From Kitasatospora sp. NBC_00315 (GTDB taxonomy: Bacteria > Actinomycetota > Actinomycetes > Streptomycetales > Streptomycetaceae): a stretch of 64,000 nt of DNA. The first letter of the stretch is position 1. Each line of letters starts with the position of its first letter. Of the stretch, positions 7,734-15,195 are shown one piece after another. The position numbers were made by a program, and so were the translations under genes. The notes under the pieces were generated by a model. It was not told the DNA's origin. It made no database searches and saw nothing but the letters and a program-made list of their open reading frames with translations. The stretch covers positions 2,170,001 to 2,234,000 of the forward strand of contig NZ_CP108025.1 of the NCBI RefSeq assembly GCF_041435095.1, given 5' to 3'.

Positions 7734-8129
7734 TCAACTGGACGGGTGCGCCTGCCCGGCCGGGTCGGGAGGTGCCGTGGCGGGGCTGATTCGCAGCACT
7801 TGGTCCACCCCGGTACGTTCGAACGGGGCCACCACCCGGGCGGTGGGGGCCGGCACGTGGAGCACCCCGCCCGCCTCCTCGACTCGCAGGCGGGCACGGA
7901 GGAGGGCGTTGAGGCCGCCGGAGTCGCAGAACCTCACCCTGGACATGTCCAGTACCAGCTCCCCCGGCTCCGGCTCCGGCACCGCTGCCAGTAGCCGGTC
8001 CAGCGCCGCGTCCAGGATCGGCCCGGTGTCCTGGTCCAGATCCGCCGTCGCCGCCAGCACCGGATCACCCGAGCCCGGGCGCAGCCGCACACTCAGCGCG
8101 GGAGGATCGACGTGCGCGGGCGCGGCCAT
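7734..8129 (-). CDS. STAS-domain anti-sigma factor antagonist
   Basis: A 131-residue protein with one STAS domain. The core reads VLAATADLDQDTGPILDAAL, LVLDMSRVRFCDSGGLNALL and RARLRVEEAGGVLHVPAP. The conserved Ser of the DSGGLNALL motif, the site phosphorylated by anti-sigma kinases, is present. Of two Met codons, 8129 is chosen because GAGG lies 8 bases upstream; the Met at 8135 would be too close to it. The gene follows a truncated MerR-like gene on the same strand. It would act in a partner-switching cascade, being dephosphorylated by SpoIIE-type phosphatases such as the one at 1232-2599, though that pairing is only inference. Confidence 0.85.
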   Translation of the reverse strand: MAAPAHVDPPALSVRLRPGSGDPVLAATADLDQDTGPILDAALDRLLAAVPEPEPGELVLDMSRVRFCDSGGLNALLRARLRVEEAGGVLHVPAPTARVVAPFERTGVDQVLRISPATAPPDPAGQAHPSS

Positions 8130-8281
8130 CGGCATGTCCTCACGGCCACGGTCTCCGCGGAGCCGGCGGTGGTGCCGGTCATCTCGACGGCCCGGCCCAT
8201 GGTGTAGGCGGGGTAGTCGTCGTCGAACGAATCGGGCCCGGAGCCGGGGGTGTGGGTGTGGGGTCGGATGGTCGTCGTGGT
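8093..8281 (-). pseudogene. MerR-like regulator, N-terminal remnant
   Basis: From GTG at 8281 (GAGG six bases upstream) the frame reads VTTTTIRPHTHTPGSGPD, then SFDDDYPAYTMGRAVEMTGT. The DDYPAYTMGRAAEMLGT block is the start of a MerR-type helix-turn-helix found in actinomycetes. The next expected residues (recognition helix and beta-wing) are absent. The frame instead continues into Arg/Thr-rich nonsense that overlaps the STAS gene start. A deletion appears to have fused the first third of this gene to the STAS gene leader. Confidence 0.6.
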
Positions 8282-8379
8282 CACTCTGCACCTCATCCAC
8301 AGGTGGTGGCGAGGACGCGGCGAGGGGCCCCGGCGCCGTTGCGGCTCCGGGGCCCCGAAAGGGATACATCACCATCTGC

Positions 8380-8403
8380 GGCCGGCCGTCAGCCGGCCTT
8401 TTT
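8380..8403 (+). terminator. Intrinsic-terminator-like hairpin with T-run
   Basis: Arms GGCCGGC (8380-8386) and GCCGGCC (8392-8398) are followed by TTTTT (8399-8403) on the plus strand. No plus-strand gene ends immediately upstream, so its target transcript is unknown; it would insulate the MerR/STAS region from rightward read-through. Confidence 0.5.
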
Positions 8404-8589
8404 CAGTTCCGCACTGCCCCGGGGGAGGGGGCGTGCGGGGATCGCGTATGCGTGACCGGAAACCACCGTCCTTCGTACTCAACAGGGGGTCTGCGGTGTC
8501 CGCCCGGACGAAACAACCTCACGGGCCGGGCGATCCTGATGGCGCTCTGTCCCCTCCGATTTCCTCTGGTGTGTACTGACCGAACTTCG

Positions 8590-8870
8590 AACTGCCGGGT
8601 ACTGCGGGAGTGCCAACCACTGGTACTGCGAACTGCCGGGTACTGCTGGTACTTCATTCAACGCGGGTACTGCTGGTACTTCTGAACTGCATCTTCTCCG
8701 GCAGCCAGCCCCGTCGCCCGTCCTGCTCACCTGCTCGGCTTGGAACCCCACTGCACGGACCTCCCAGCACGCGCGCCCGCAGCCCGGCGCCTTCACTGGG
8801 GTAACCCGTCCTGCCACTGCTGGTACCGCTGGTACTGCTCAACTCATTCGCCCTACTGGTACTGCACCTG
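8590..8870. repeat. GGTACTGC-rich degenerate repeat tract
   Basis: The octamer GGTACTGC occurs about six times, plus GGTACTT and GGTACC variants, between about 8600 and 8870. The 18-mer GGGTACTGCTGGTACTTC occurs twice only 28 bases apart (near 8636 and 8664), and TGCCGGGTACTGC occurs twice. Translations in all frames are low-complexity (Trp/Tyr/Cys or Val-Pro-Ala strings) and not protein-like. Spacing is irregular, so it is not CRISPR. Function unknown. Confidence 0.75.
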
Positions 8871-8878
8871 CACCTGCA

Positions 8879-9165
8879 CTTGCCGCGGCACCGCTCGGTG
8901 GTGGCCCCTGATCACTGCGGGCCACCGGGTACGGCCGCCAGTCCGTCGCCGTCCTGCAACCGCGCTGGCTCCGGAACTCTGCTGCCGCACCACCTGCCAC
9001 TTGCTTCACGCCCACCTGCCCGGCGTGTCCTGCGTACTGCTCACCCGCGAACGTCATGCCGCGGTACCGCGTGGTGGTGGCCCCTGATACCTGCGAACCA
9101 CCCGGCCCGGCCGCCGGTCCCGTCGCCGAACTGCACCAACCCTGGCTTCAGAACCCCACAACCGC
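8879..9165. repeat. Imperfect ~105-bp duplication, period ~178 bp
   Basis: The block beginning TGCCGCGGCACCGCTCGGTG near 8880 recurs near 9058 as TGCCGCGGTACCGCGTGGTG. Both continue into GTGGTGGCCCCTGAT, a CACC-GG stretch, CGGCCGCC-GT and CCGTCGCCG. Similarity fades after about 100 bases. No gene is recognisable in either copy; the tract lies between the MerR remnant and the small gene at 9423. Confidence 0.6.
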
Positions 9166-9422
9166 GCCGAACTGCGAACTTCCACAACTCCCCCGCCAGT
9201 TCTTGTCTGGCGAGTACCTCTCGACTGCTTGCTACGAGAGAAACACTAACCACGACACCGAGCGATGTCTACTCCAGCCACCACAGATTTTTCCGCGTTC
9301 GAGAGGAAGGTAGTCTTCGGCCCGCCCCAGCCACGGACGGCGCCCCCAACCGGCGCACGCACACCCCGGCGGCGCCCCGGCCAGGACCGGGCGCCGCACC
9401 CAGCGACGGGGGAGGACGGACC

Positions 9423-9653
9423 ATGGACGACCCCGGCCCCGACCCAGGACCCGCGCACCCGCAGGCCACCGAACCGTCCCTGGTGGAAGCCATCACCGAC
9501 GCCGTCCACGACGGCAACGACAGCGTCCTGCGACGACTGCTCGCCCGCTTCGCCGAACAAGCCACCATCACCGACCTCCACACCCTGCGCGACGCGCGCG
9601 ACACCCACCAGAACCCCTACCAACAGGCTCCCGCACCCAGTGCCCGGCGATGA
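9423..9653 (+). CDS. Small hypothetical protein, 76 aa
   Basis: ATG at 9423 is preceded by GGGGGAGGACGGACC, giving a strong GGAGGA ribosome site about 7 bases upstream, which decides this frame among several open ones. The product is acidic and mostly helical: PSLVEAITDAVHDGNDSVLR, RLLARFAEQATITDLHTLRD, then a Pro-rich tail. No known domain is recognised; the first helices faintly resemble one ankyrin-like pair. It stands alone after the repeat tract. Confidence 0.65.
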   Translation: MDDPGPDPGPAHPQATEPSLVEAITDAVHDGNDSVLRRLLARFAEQATITDLHTLRDARDTHQNPYQQAPAPSARR

Positions 9654-10233
9654 GACCCTGCCGCCCCCGCCCGCTCCGCAGCCTCGTCCACGATGTCCGG
9701 TCGAAACCGGCATCGCCCTGCGCCGCCGGGGCGTCACAGACATGAGTGCCGGCTCAGGACAGCGGCCGGACGCGCCGCCCTTCGGACGATCCGCTCCAGG
9801 ACGACGGGGCGGGAGCAGGGCAGTGGGGTGTGGTTGTCGCGGGGCGGCCGGACGGTGGGTGAGCGTGGTGTTCGCCGCGTCACAGCGCTGTCGCCAGGCA
9901 ACCGTGCGGGGCCCGGGAATCCCGCAGCACCGGGCGCGCCTGCACCCCGCAGCGGCACGGATCCTGCCAGCGTAGGGCGGGCGGGGCGTCTCGGCGCAGC
10001 CGCGGACCGAAGGGCCTTGTCGAGCGCGGTGGCGATGATCAGCAGTCTGAGCGCCACCACCACGGGTTGCGCCAGGTCCAGGACCAGCTCACCACCTAGG
10101 CCCCACCGCCCAGTGTTCCAGCGCCTCCACCTGGACAGTAGTCGTAGCCGGCCCGGCTCCCGCCTCGGATACCGTGTTCCTCTACGGGGTGCCATAACGG
10201 ATGCGACACCCCCCACCGGAGGTAAGTCAGCGT
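9654..10233. other. Intergenic region without recognisable genes
   Basis: Open frames on both strands here are Arg/Pro/Ser strings typical of non-coding GC-rich DNA. No hairpin with a T-run or conserved protein block was found. Confidence 0.4.
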
Positions 10234-10623
10234 ATGAGTTCAAAGCGCAGCAAGAATCCAGCCCTGCCCGTACTTGACGACGCATTCCGACTCGCGTCGG
10301 TCAAGGACGCCGAAGAGTCCACCCGTGACTTGGCCGCGCGGCTGGCCACCGCCGAGTTGCGCCGCGTTTCCCACCCGGGCCGGGTCACCTGGGAGCCCAC
10401 CGATCAGGCCGAGCCCGTACCGGTCCCGCCGACTGTGGTCGACGGTGACGGGGATCTGTGGCTGCGGGACCGGGGCACTGGCACCTGGACCATGCCCGAG
10501 TTCAACCCGAAGGAGTTTCCGGCCCGCTGTGGCGAGGTTCTGACGTGGAACCAGCTTGCCTGCGAGTTCGGCCCGCTGACCGCACTGGCCGACGACCGCC
10601 GCATCGGCGGCGGCCGGCGCTGA
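10234..10623 (+). CDS. Hypothetical protein, 129 aa
   Basis: The protein begins MSSKRSKNPALPVLDDAFRL and continues with a helical charged part (DAEESTRDLAARLATAELRR). A beta-rich C-terminal part follows, with VVDGDGDLWLRDRGTGTWTM and AACEFGPLTAL-like sequence near the end. The start at 10234 is preferred over the Met at 10201 because GGAGG lies 11 bases before it. It is unrecognised. The GDGDLWLRDRGTGTW part looks like a small beta sheet as in various actinomycete single-copy hypotheticals. It has no operon partner. Confidence 0.7.
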   Translation: MSSKRSKNPALPVLDDAFRLASVKDAEESTRDLAARLATAELRRVSHPGRVTWEPTDQAEPVPVPPTVVDGDGDLWLRDRGTGTWTMPEFNPKEFPARCGEVLTWNQLACEFGPLTALADDRRIGGGRR

Positions 10624-11270
10624 CCGCGCAGCCTTCTGGGATGCCCGCGCCCCTGAAGCGCCCGTTGTCGGGTAGCTGGGAGCTCCAGCTCACCGCAGAG
10701 CTCGACGATGGCGGCGAGCAGGTGAGCGTGGTGGTGGCGTGCGACGGCCTCGAGCAGCGTGGTGCGGGCCTGGCGCCACCCGATGTCCTCGGTGCGGCCG
10801 GCCTCGGTGGACCAGCCGGGTAGCGGTCGGCCTTCGGTTGCCGTGGTGAGCGCGCGGCCCAGCTCGCCGATCGACTGCTGCCAGTCGGCCGACTGCCCGA
10901 GCAGGCCGCGCACCAGCTCGTCGACGGCGGCCGCCGGCCGGCGCCGAAGGCCCGCGCTTCGGCGCCGGCCCGGCGAGGAGGTCTTCGTCCTGGTCCTCGG
11001 GGGCTCGCACCTCGAAGCGGCCGCAGCGTCGAAAGCGGCCAGGGCGGCGTGCAGCTCGGCTTCGGGAGCGGCGGGCGAACACGGCAACGGGGTGCTGATG
11101 AGGATTCGTGAAGATCCCCAGGGTCGCTCTTCCCCTCATCAGGTCCAGAAGGTGCCGCAACTCTCGGTGCAGGTTGCAACCGTCCGGCGCCCGGTGCAGC
11201 CACTCGTCCAGCACCCGCTGGGAGCAACCCCCACGGGCCGCGCGGGGGCCTGTGAGCACCCGCCGGGGCG
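10624..11270 (-). pseudogene. Probable decayed minus-strand gene, unresolved
   Basis: Protein-like segments occur in two minus frames. One reads VLDEWLHRAPDGCNLHREL and TLGIFTNPHQHPVAVFAR (about 11090-11210), and later RFEVRAPEDQDEDLLAG. The other reads ELHAALAAFDAAAASRC and AAVDELVRGLLGQSADWQQS, then TTLLEAVARHHHAHLLAAIV (10690-10930). They cannot be joined without at least two frameshifts, and no family is recognised. It may be a dead gene, or coincidental open frames in GC-rich DNA. Confidence 0.35.
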
Positions 11271-11748
11271 GCGAGCCGGCGGCCCCGGCGACGCTTGCCC
11301 AAGGGGCTTGCCCGACGACCCGAACGGCTTGCCCGGAGCGCTGCGGAGCTTGCTGCTCTGCCTTGCGGGCGACTGGTGCCTGCACCAGCGGCGCTGGGTC
11401 CCCGGCACCGCCTGCGTGGCGGTGGCCTGGGCCGGCAGCCTCTACACCGCGGTGATGGCCACGGTCACTGCCGGAGCGGGCGCACAACCCGTCGTCACCC
11501 CAGGTGTCGGCCCGCTCCTGCTCGGCCCACCGTTCGTCGGAGAACATCGCCCACCCAGCGTGCGGAGTACACGCCGTTGCCGTGCGACGGCCGGTCTGGT
11601 TGCTCCCTACGATGGGTGCCCCGCTGGCGGCTGCCCGGTTCGGCGGGAGCACTCCAGGCATGCCGCTCGGCTGCCACGTTCACTTTCGTGGCCGTCCCTG
11701 TCAGCTGGCCCACGAGGGCAGGGGCGCGTCCGTTCGGGGGGTGCGGAC
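11271..11748. other. Intergenic region, no supported gene
   Basis: The plus strand has a short hydrophobic stretch (CVAVAWAGSLYTAVMATVTA near 11410-11470) within a long open frame, but no start site or family match supports it. GGCTTGCCCG-like decamers recur three times at 11283-11340. Nothing else was recognised. Confidence 0.35.
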
Positions 11749-12147
11749 TTATGCGGTGAGCAGGCCGATGGCGCGGCCGTCGTGGTCGACGACGGGCCAG
11801 GCGTCAAGGCCGCGGGAGCGCATGGCGGCGGCCGCAAGGGCTGCGGGCATGTCGGCGGTGGCGAACGGGGCGCGGTCGTGGAGGATGTCGCGGACCGGGG
11901 TGCGTTCGGTGTACCAGGAGCGGGCCTGGAACGGTGCGAGGTGCAGGCGGGTCAGTAGACCGGCGCAGCGGCCGCCCTCGTCACGGACCAGCAGGTGGTC
12001 CGCGCCGGAGCTGAGCAGGATGTCCATCGCGGTGTCGGCCATGATGTCGTCGGTGATCTGCAGCTCGGGGCGCTGCATGAGGTCGCCAACGGTGGCGGTG
12101 GTGGCGGTGGTGGCGGTGGTGGCCAGGCGTTCCAGGGTGATGGTCAC
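11749..12147 (-). CDS. CBS-pair domain protein
   Basis: The 132-residue protein carries two CBS motifs: VGDLMQRPELQITDDIMADT...DHLLVRDEGGRCAGLLTR and VRDILHDRAPFATADMPAAL...AWPVVDHDGRAIGLLTA. CBS pairs bind adenine nucleotides and regulate partner proteins. GTG at 12147 is chosen because AAGGA lies eight bases upstream. Near the N-terminus a threonine-rich run (ATTATTATTATV) is encoded by a tandem 9-bp repeat at about 12090-12122, which could vary in copy number. It follows the DEAD-box helicase gene on the same strand, behind a strong terminator, so it is probably a separate unit. Confidence 0.85.
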   Translation of the reverse strand: MTITLERLATTATTATTATVGDLMQRPELQITDDIMADTAMDILLSSGADHLLVRDEGGRCAGLLTRLHLAPFQARSWYTERTPVRDILHDRAPFATADMPAALAAAAMRSRGLDAWPVVDHDGRAIGLLTA

Positions 12148-12280
12148 GGGCGGGTTCCTTCGTGTCGGTCCCGCCGGTGACGGCGGCATTCCGAGCCACA
12201 GGCAGCGGCTCGGGGCAATTCGGCAGGTAGGGGTGCCAGTGCGGTCGCCACAGGTTGTGGCCACTGGCTTCGGGATGTGG

Positions 12281-12315
12281 GCGTGCCCCGCTCTGCGAGG
12301 CGGAGCGGGGCACGC
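12281..12315 (-). terminator. Terminator hairpin after the DEAD-box helicase gene
   Basis: A perfect 13-bp stem, GCGTGCCCCGCTC (12281-12293) with GAGCGGGGCACGC (12303-12315), sits 10 bases beyond the helicase stop. There is no T-run, as is common in actinomycetes. Confidence 0.75.
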
Positions 12316-12324
12316 CTGGCTCGC

Positions 12325-13845
12325 TTACGCGGCGAGGGCGACGGGCGCTGCCTGACGGCTGCTCGGGCTCTGGGTGCGGCGGCCGGTGGAGGGACGGCGG
12401 CGGTTGCGGTTGCGGCTGGCGGAGGCGCTGCGGCTCGCCCGCTCGACGACGGGGACGACGATCGCCGTGGGGATGCCGGTGGGCACCCGGGCGCCGGTGA
12501 TGCGGGCCAGCTCGTCGTCGGTGGAGTGGACCCGGGTGGATTCGGGGGTGATGGCGGCGGTGGTCATCATCCGGGCCATCTCACGGCGCTGGTTGGGCAG
12601 CACCAGGGTGACGACGGTGCCGGACTCGCCGGCGCGGGCGGTGCGGCCGGCCCGGTGGAGGTAGTCCTTGTGGTCGCTCGGCGGGGCCAGGTTGACGACC
12701 AGGTCGAGGCCGTCGACGTGGATGCCGCGGGCGGCGACGTTGGTGGCGATCAGGGCGGTCACGGCTCCGGTGCGGAACTGCTCCAGGGTGCGGGTGCGCT
12801 CCGGCTGGGACTTGCCGCCGTGCAGAGCCGCGGCCTTGACCCCGTTGGCGAGCAGGTCCTCCACGAGGCGGTCGGCGCCGTGCTTGGTGTCGATGAACAT
12901 GATCACGCCGCCGTCGCGGGAGGCGATGTGCGCGATGGTGGCGTTCTTGTCACTGTTCTGCACGTGCAGCAGGTGGTGTTCCATGGTGCTGACCGCGCCT
13001 GCGGACGGGTCCACCGAGTGGGTGACCGGGTCCTTGAGGAAGGTGCGCACCAGGCGGTCGACGTTGCGGTCCAGGGTGGCGGAGAACAGCATGGTCTGGC
13101 AGCCCTCGGCGACCTGCTGGAGGAGCTCTGTGACCTGCGGCAGGAAGCCCATGTCCGCCATCTGGTCGGCCTCGTCCAGCACCGTGACGGCGACGCCGTC
13201 GAGCTGGCAGTCGCCGCGCTGGATCAGGTCCTTGAGCCGGCCGGGGGTGGCCACGATGATCTCTGCGCCCCGGTTCAACTGCTGGGCCTGGCGGCCGATG
13301 GACATCCCGCCGACCACTGTCGCCATCCGCAGGCGCACGGCGTGGGCGTAGGGGGTGAGCGCCTCGGTGACCTGCTGCGCCAGCTCGCGGGTGGGGACGA
13401 GAATCAGCGCGAGCGGGCGGCGGGGTTCGGCCTTCTGCCCGGCGGTGCGAGCCAGCACGGCGAGGCCGAACGCGATGGTCTTGCCGGAGCCGGTGCGGCC
13501 CCGGCCGAGGACGTCGCGGCCGGCCAGCGAGTTCGGCAGCGTCGCGGCCTGAATCGGGAACGGCGAGGTGACGCCCTGCCGGGCCAGCACCGCCAGCAGG
13601 GCCTGCGGCATGTCGAGCTCCTCGAAGGACTCGACGGGCGGCAGCGCCGGGGTGGTGCTCACCGGCATCGCGAACTCGCCCTGCGGGCCGGAGTTCTGAC
13701 GGCTGCCCCGACCGGAGGACGGCCGGTCACCGTAGAAAGAGCTACCGCCGGAGCGGGAGCCGTAGCCGGTGCTGCCGCCGGAGCGGGAGGACGAGGCGGA
13801 GCGGGAGTTGGCGTTCTGGTACGAGGAGCGACTGGAGCGGTTCAT
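12325..13845 (-). CDS. DEAD-box ATP-dependent RNA helicase (RhlE type)
   Basis: The 506-residue protein starts with a disordered Ser/Arg/Gly-rich stretch of ~80 residues, then the Q-motif region (ESFEELDMPQALLAVLARQG, SPFPIQAATLP). Motif I is GRTGSGKT, Ia PTRELAQQV, II VLDEADQMADMGF, III FSATLD. The C-terminal RecA domain has TALIATNVAARGIHV and HRAGRTARAGESG. It unwinds RNA duplexes, and this group typically acts in ribosome assembly or cold adaptation. The start at 13845 has AGGAAGG eight bases upstream; the Met at 13863 overlaps that site. A cold-shock gene lies just upstream on the same strand. The pairing fits a cold-response role, but a terminator separates them. Confidence 0.95.
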   Translation of the reverse strand: MNRSSRSSYQNANSRSASSSRSGGSTGYGSRSGGSSFYGDRPSSGRGSRQNSGPQGEFAMPVSTTPALPPVESFEELDMPQALLAVLARQGVTSPFPIQAATLPNSLAGRDVLGRGRTGSGKTIAFGLAVLARTAGQKAEPRRPLALILVPTRELAQQVTEALTPYAHAVRLRMATVVGGMSIGRQAQQLNRGAEIIVATPGRLKDLIQRGDCQLDGVAVTVLDEADQMADMGFLPQVTELLQQVAEGCQTMLFSATLDRNVDRLVRTFLKDPVTHSVDPSAGAVSTMEHHLLHVQNSDKNATIAHIASRDGGVIMFIDTKHGADRLVEDLLANGVKAAALHGGKSQPERTRTLEQFRTGAVTALIATNVAARGIHVDGLDLVVNLAPPSDHKDYLHRAGRTARAGESGTVVTLVLPNQRREMARMMTTAAITPESTRVHSTDDELARITGARVPTGIPTAIVVPVVERASRSASASRNRNRRRPSTGRRTQSPSSRQAAPVALAA

Positions 13846-14146
13846 GCGGGAGACCTTCCTCATGGCGGCACGTCACAAGGACGGCTCCGCAGCGCGAGGC
13901 GCCGGCGGAGCCCGCAAGGGGACGGGCCGAGAAGTCTGACGGGGTGGGGCGTGGACGGTAGAACCGTGCGGCACGTCACCTCAGGTCGGTGCTCACCGCG
14001 GAGGGCGGGAGCGCAGATCCTCGAACCGTGGAATGTCACGGCAGGGCGCCGATCCGGACGCGGCGCTGTGCGGCTCGCGTGGGGATGGCCACCGGTGGCG
14101 GAGCCAAGGGGGCCTGGGCGGCCCGGGGTCGATCGTGGCGCAATGC
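13846..14146 (-). other. Leader/promoter region of the DEAD-box gene
   Basis: This 300-base stretch holds no gene. The 12-mer GCGGCACGTCAC occurs twice in the same orientation (13865-13876 and 13968-13979), 103 bases apart. A long leader is plausible, as for other cold-induced helicase genes. Confidence 0.4.
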
Positions 14147-14188
14147 CGAGGGGCCCGCACCGGGCGTGTACGCGGTGCGGGCCCCTCG
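14147..14188 (-). terminator. Terminator hairpin after the cold-shock gene
   Basis: Perfect 15-bp arms CGAGGGGCCCGCACC (14147-14161) and GGTGCGGGCCCCTCG (14174-14188) enclose a 12-base loop, 28 bases past the stop of the cold-shock gene. Confidence 0.75.
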
Positions 14189-14216
14189 CTGCTAGGCGGG
14201 TGCCATGGCAGAAAAA

Positions 14217-14420
14217 CTACAGCGGACGAATGTTCTCGGCCTGCGGGCCCTTCTGGCCCTGCGTGACGTCGAACTCGACCTTCTGGCCCTCGAGCAGCTC
14301 ACGGAAGCCGTTGGCGTTGATGTTCGAGTAGTGGGCGAACACGTCAGGACCGCCACCCTCCTGCTCGATGAAGCCGAAGCCCTTTTCCGCGTTGAACCAC
14401 TTCACAGTGCCATTAGCCAT
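14217..14420 (-). CDS. Cold-shock protein, CspA family
   Basis: A 67-residue single cold-shock domain: [20 protein letters not shown], then [20 protein letters not shown], ending [13 protein letters not shown]1 (KGFGFIE) and RNP2 (DVFAHY) are intact, so it should bind single-stranded RNA and DNA as an RNA chaperone. The start has AAGGAG eight bases upstream. The leader upstream contains an intrinsic-terminator-like hairpin (14509-14546), which suggests control by transcription attenuation. Confidence 0.95.
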   Translation of the reverse strand: MANGTVKWFNAEKGFGFIEQEGGGPDVFAHYSNINANGFRELLEGQKVEFDVTQGQKGPQAENIRPL

Positions 14421-14508
14421 AAAGAAATCTCCTTCAAGGGGCTGTCCGGAACCCGCACAGTGCGGACTCCGAGTCGCCGCGATGAGCACCCACCCGGGGA
14501 AGAGCCGG

Positions 14509-14546
14509 GAAACAAAAAATGCGCCTGCGATACATCAGCAGGCGCA
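14509..14546 (-). promoter_or_regulatory. Terminator-like hairpin in the cold-shock gene leader (possible attenuator)
   Basis: Read on the minus strand, TGCGCCTGC (14546-14538) and GCAGGCGCA (14528-14520) form a 9-bp stem, immediately followed by TTTTTTGTTT. This is the form of an intrinsic terminator. It lies about 90 bases before the start codon, not after a gene. A TATAGT hexamer further upstream (14584-14589, minus strand) could be the -10 of the promoter. Leader-mediated control is known for cold-shock genes in other bacteria; attenuation here is inference. Confidence 0.6.
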
Positions 14547-14633
14547 CACAAAGTTCATGGGAACCACTACTGCAACTAAGGAGACTATAGCAGGCCACGG
14601 CCCACTGCGGTGGGAGATTTTGCCCCGTAGGCG

Positions 14634-14664
14634 CTGGAGCCCCGCCCCGCGGGCGGGGCTCCAG
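14634..14664. terminator. Strong GC hairpin, 13-bp perfect stem
   Basis: CTGGAGCCCCGCC (14634-14646) pairs perfectly with GGCGGGGCTCCAG (14652-14664) around CCGCG. There is no T-run. It may insulate the cold-shock promoter from upstream minus-strand transcription, or be a remnant of a mobile element end. Confidence 0.45.
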
Positions 14665-14904
14665 CCATTTGCAAGGAACGAAGTGGACTCCATGGCAGGG
14701 CAGTTGAGGCTCCGCAGCCTGCCCCGGATGTCGGGACCGAGGGGCCGGGGTACGGTGCGACCGGCACAGCTTCAGAGTCGCCCTGCGCAGGTGTAGACCG
14801 CCGGCCCCGAGCCGGCAAGGTAAAGCTGCCTGCCGTTTCGGGGTCGGCGGAATCATGGCTTCCGTGCGGGGTCGATTTGTGCTTTTCGCTGCATACTGAA
14901 GGGG

Positions 14905-15129
14905 ATGACGAAATCAGTGGTCCGGCGCCACCTGCCCACCAGTCCCTTCAAAGTCTGGGCCGAAGCGCCGCGCAAGCGGTTCGCGGTGGGCGACCGGGTC
15001 TCGCACGACCGGTACGGCCTCGGCCGGGCGATCGGGGTCGAGGCCGACAGTGGCATCGCGGTCCTCATCGACTTCGGATCACAGCAGAGGCGGATCACCC
15101 AGCCGTACGCCGCGCTGTTCAAGCTCTGA
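14905..15129 (+). CDS. Small Tudor-like/CarD-like beta-barrel protein, 74 aa
   Basis: After a basic 22-residue N-terminus the protein reads RFAVGDRVSHDRYGLGRAIG, VEADSGIAVLIDFGSQQRRI and PYAALFKL. The pattern F-x-V-G-D-R-V-x-H-D-x-Y-G-x-G-x-V-x-G-V-E matches the small SH3/Tudor-like module found at the C-terminus of UvrD/PcrA helicases and in CarD-type RNA polymerase-binding proteins. It occurs here as a free-standing protein, as often in Streptomyces. GGGG abuts the ATG, so the ribosome site is poorly spaced and the start could be later. Function unknown; binding to RNA polymerase or helicase is inference. Confidence 0.75.
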   Translation: MTKSVVRRHLPTSPFKVWAEAPRKRFAVGDRVSHDRYGLGRAIGVEADSGIAVLIDFGSQQRRITQPYAALFKL

Positions 15130-15195
15130 GGAGACCCCTCTCTCAGCCCCACGGCCTCTTTCTCGGCGGGTGCTCAGCGGTGCTGCCACCCCACG

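Noticed and set aside
8590..8870. CRISPR array
   Set aside because: Repeats are short, degenerate and irregularly spaced, with no unique spacers of constant length and no cas genes.
12277..14331. 684-codon plus-strand open frame
   Set aside because: Entirely antisense to the DEAD-box helicase; Gly/Val/His-rich shadow with no domain.
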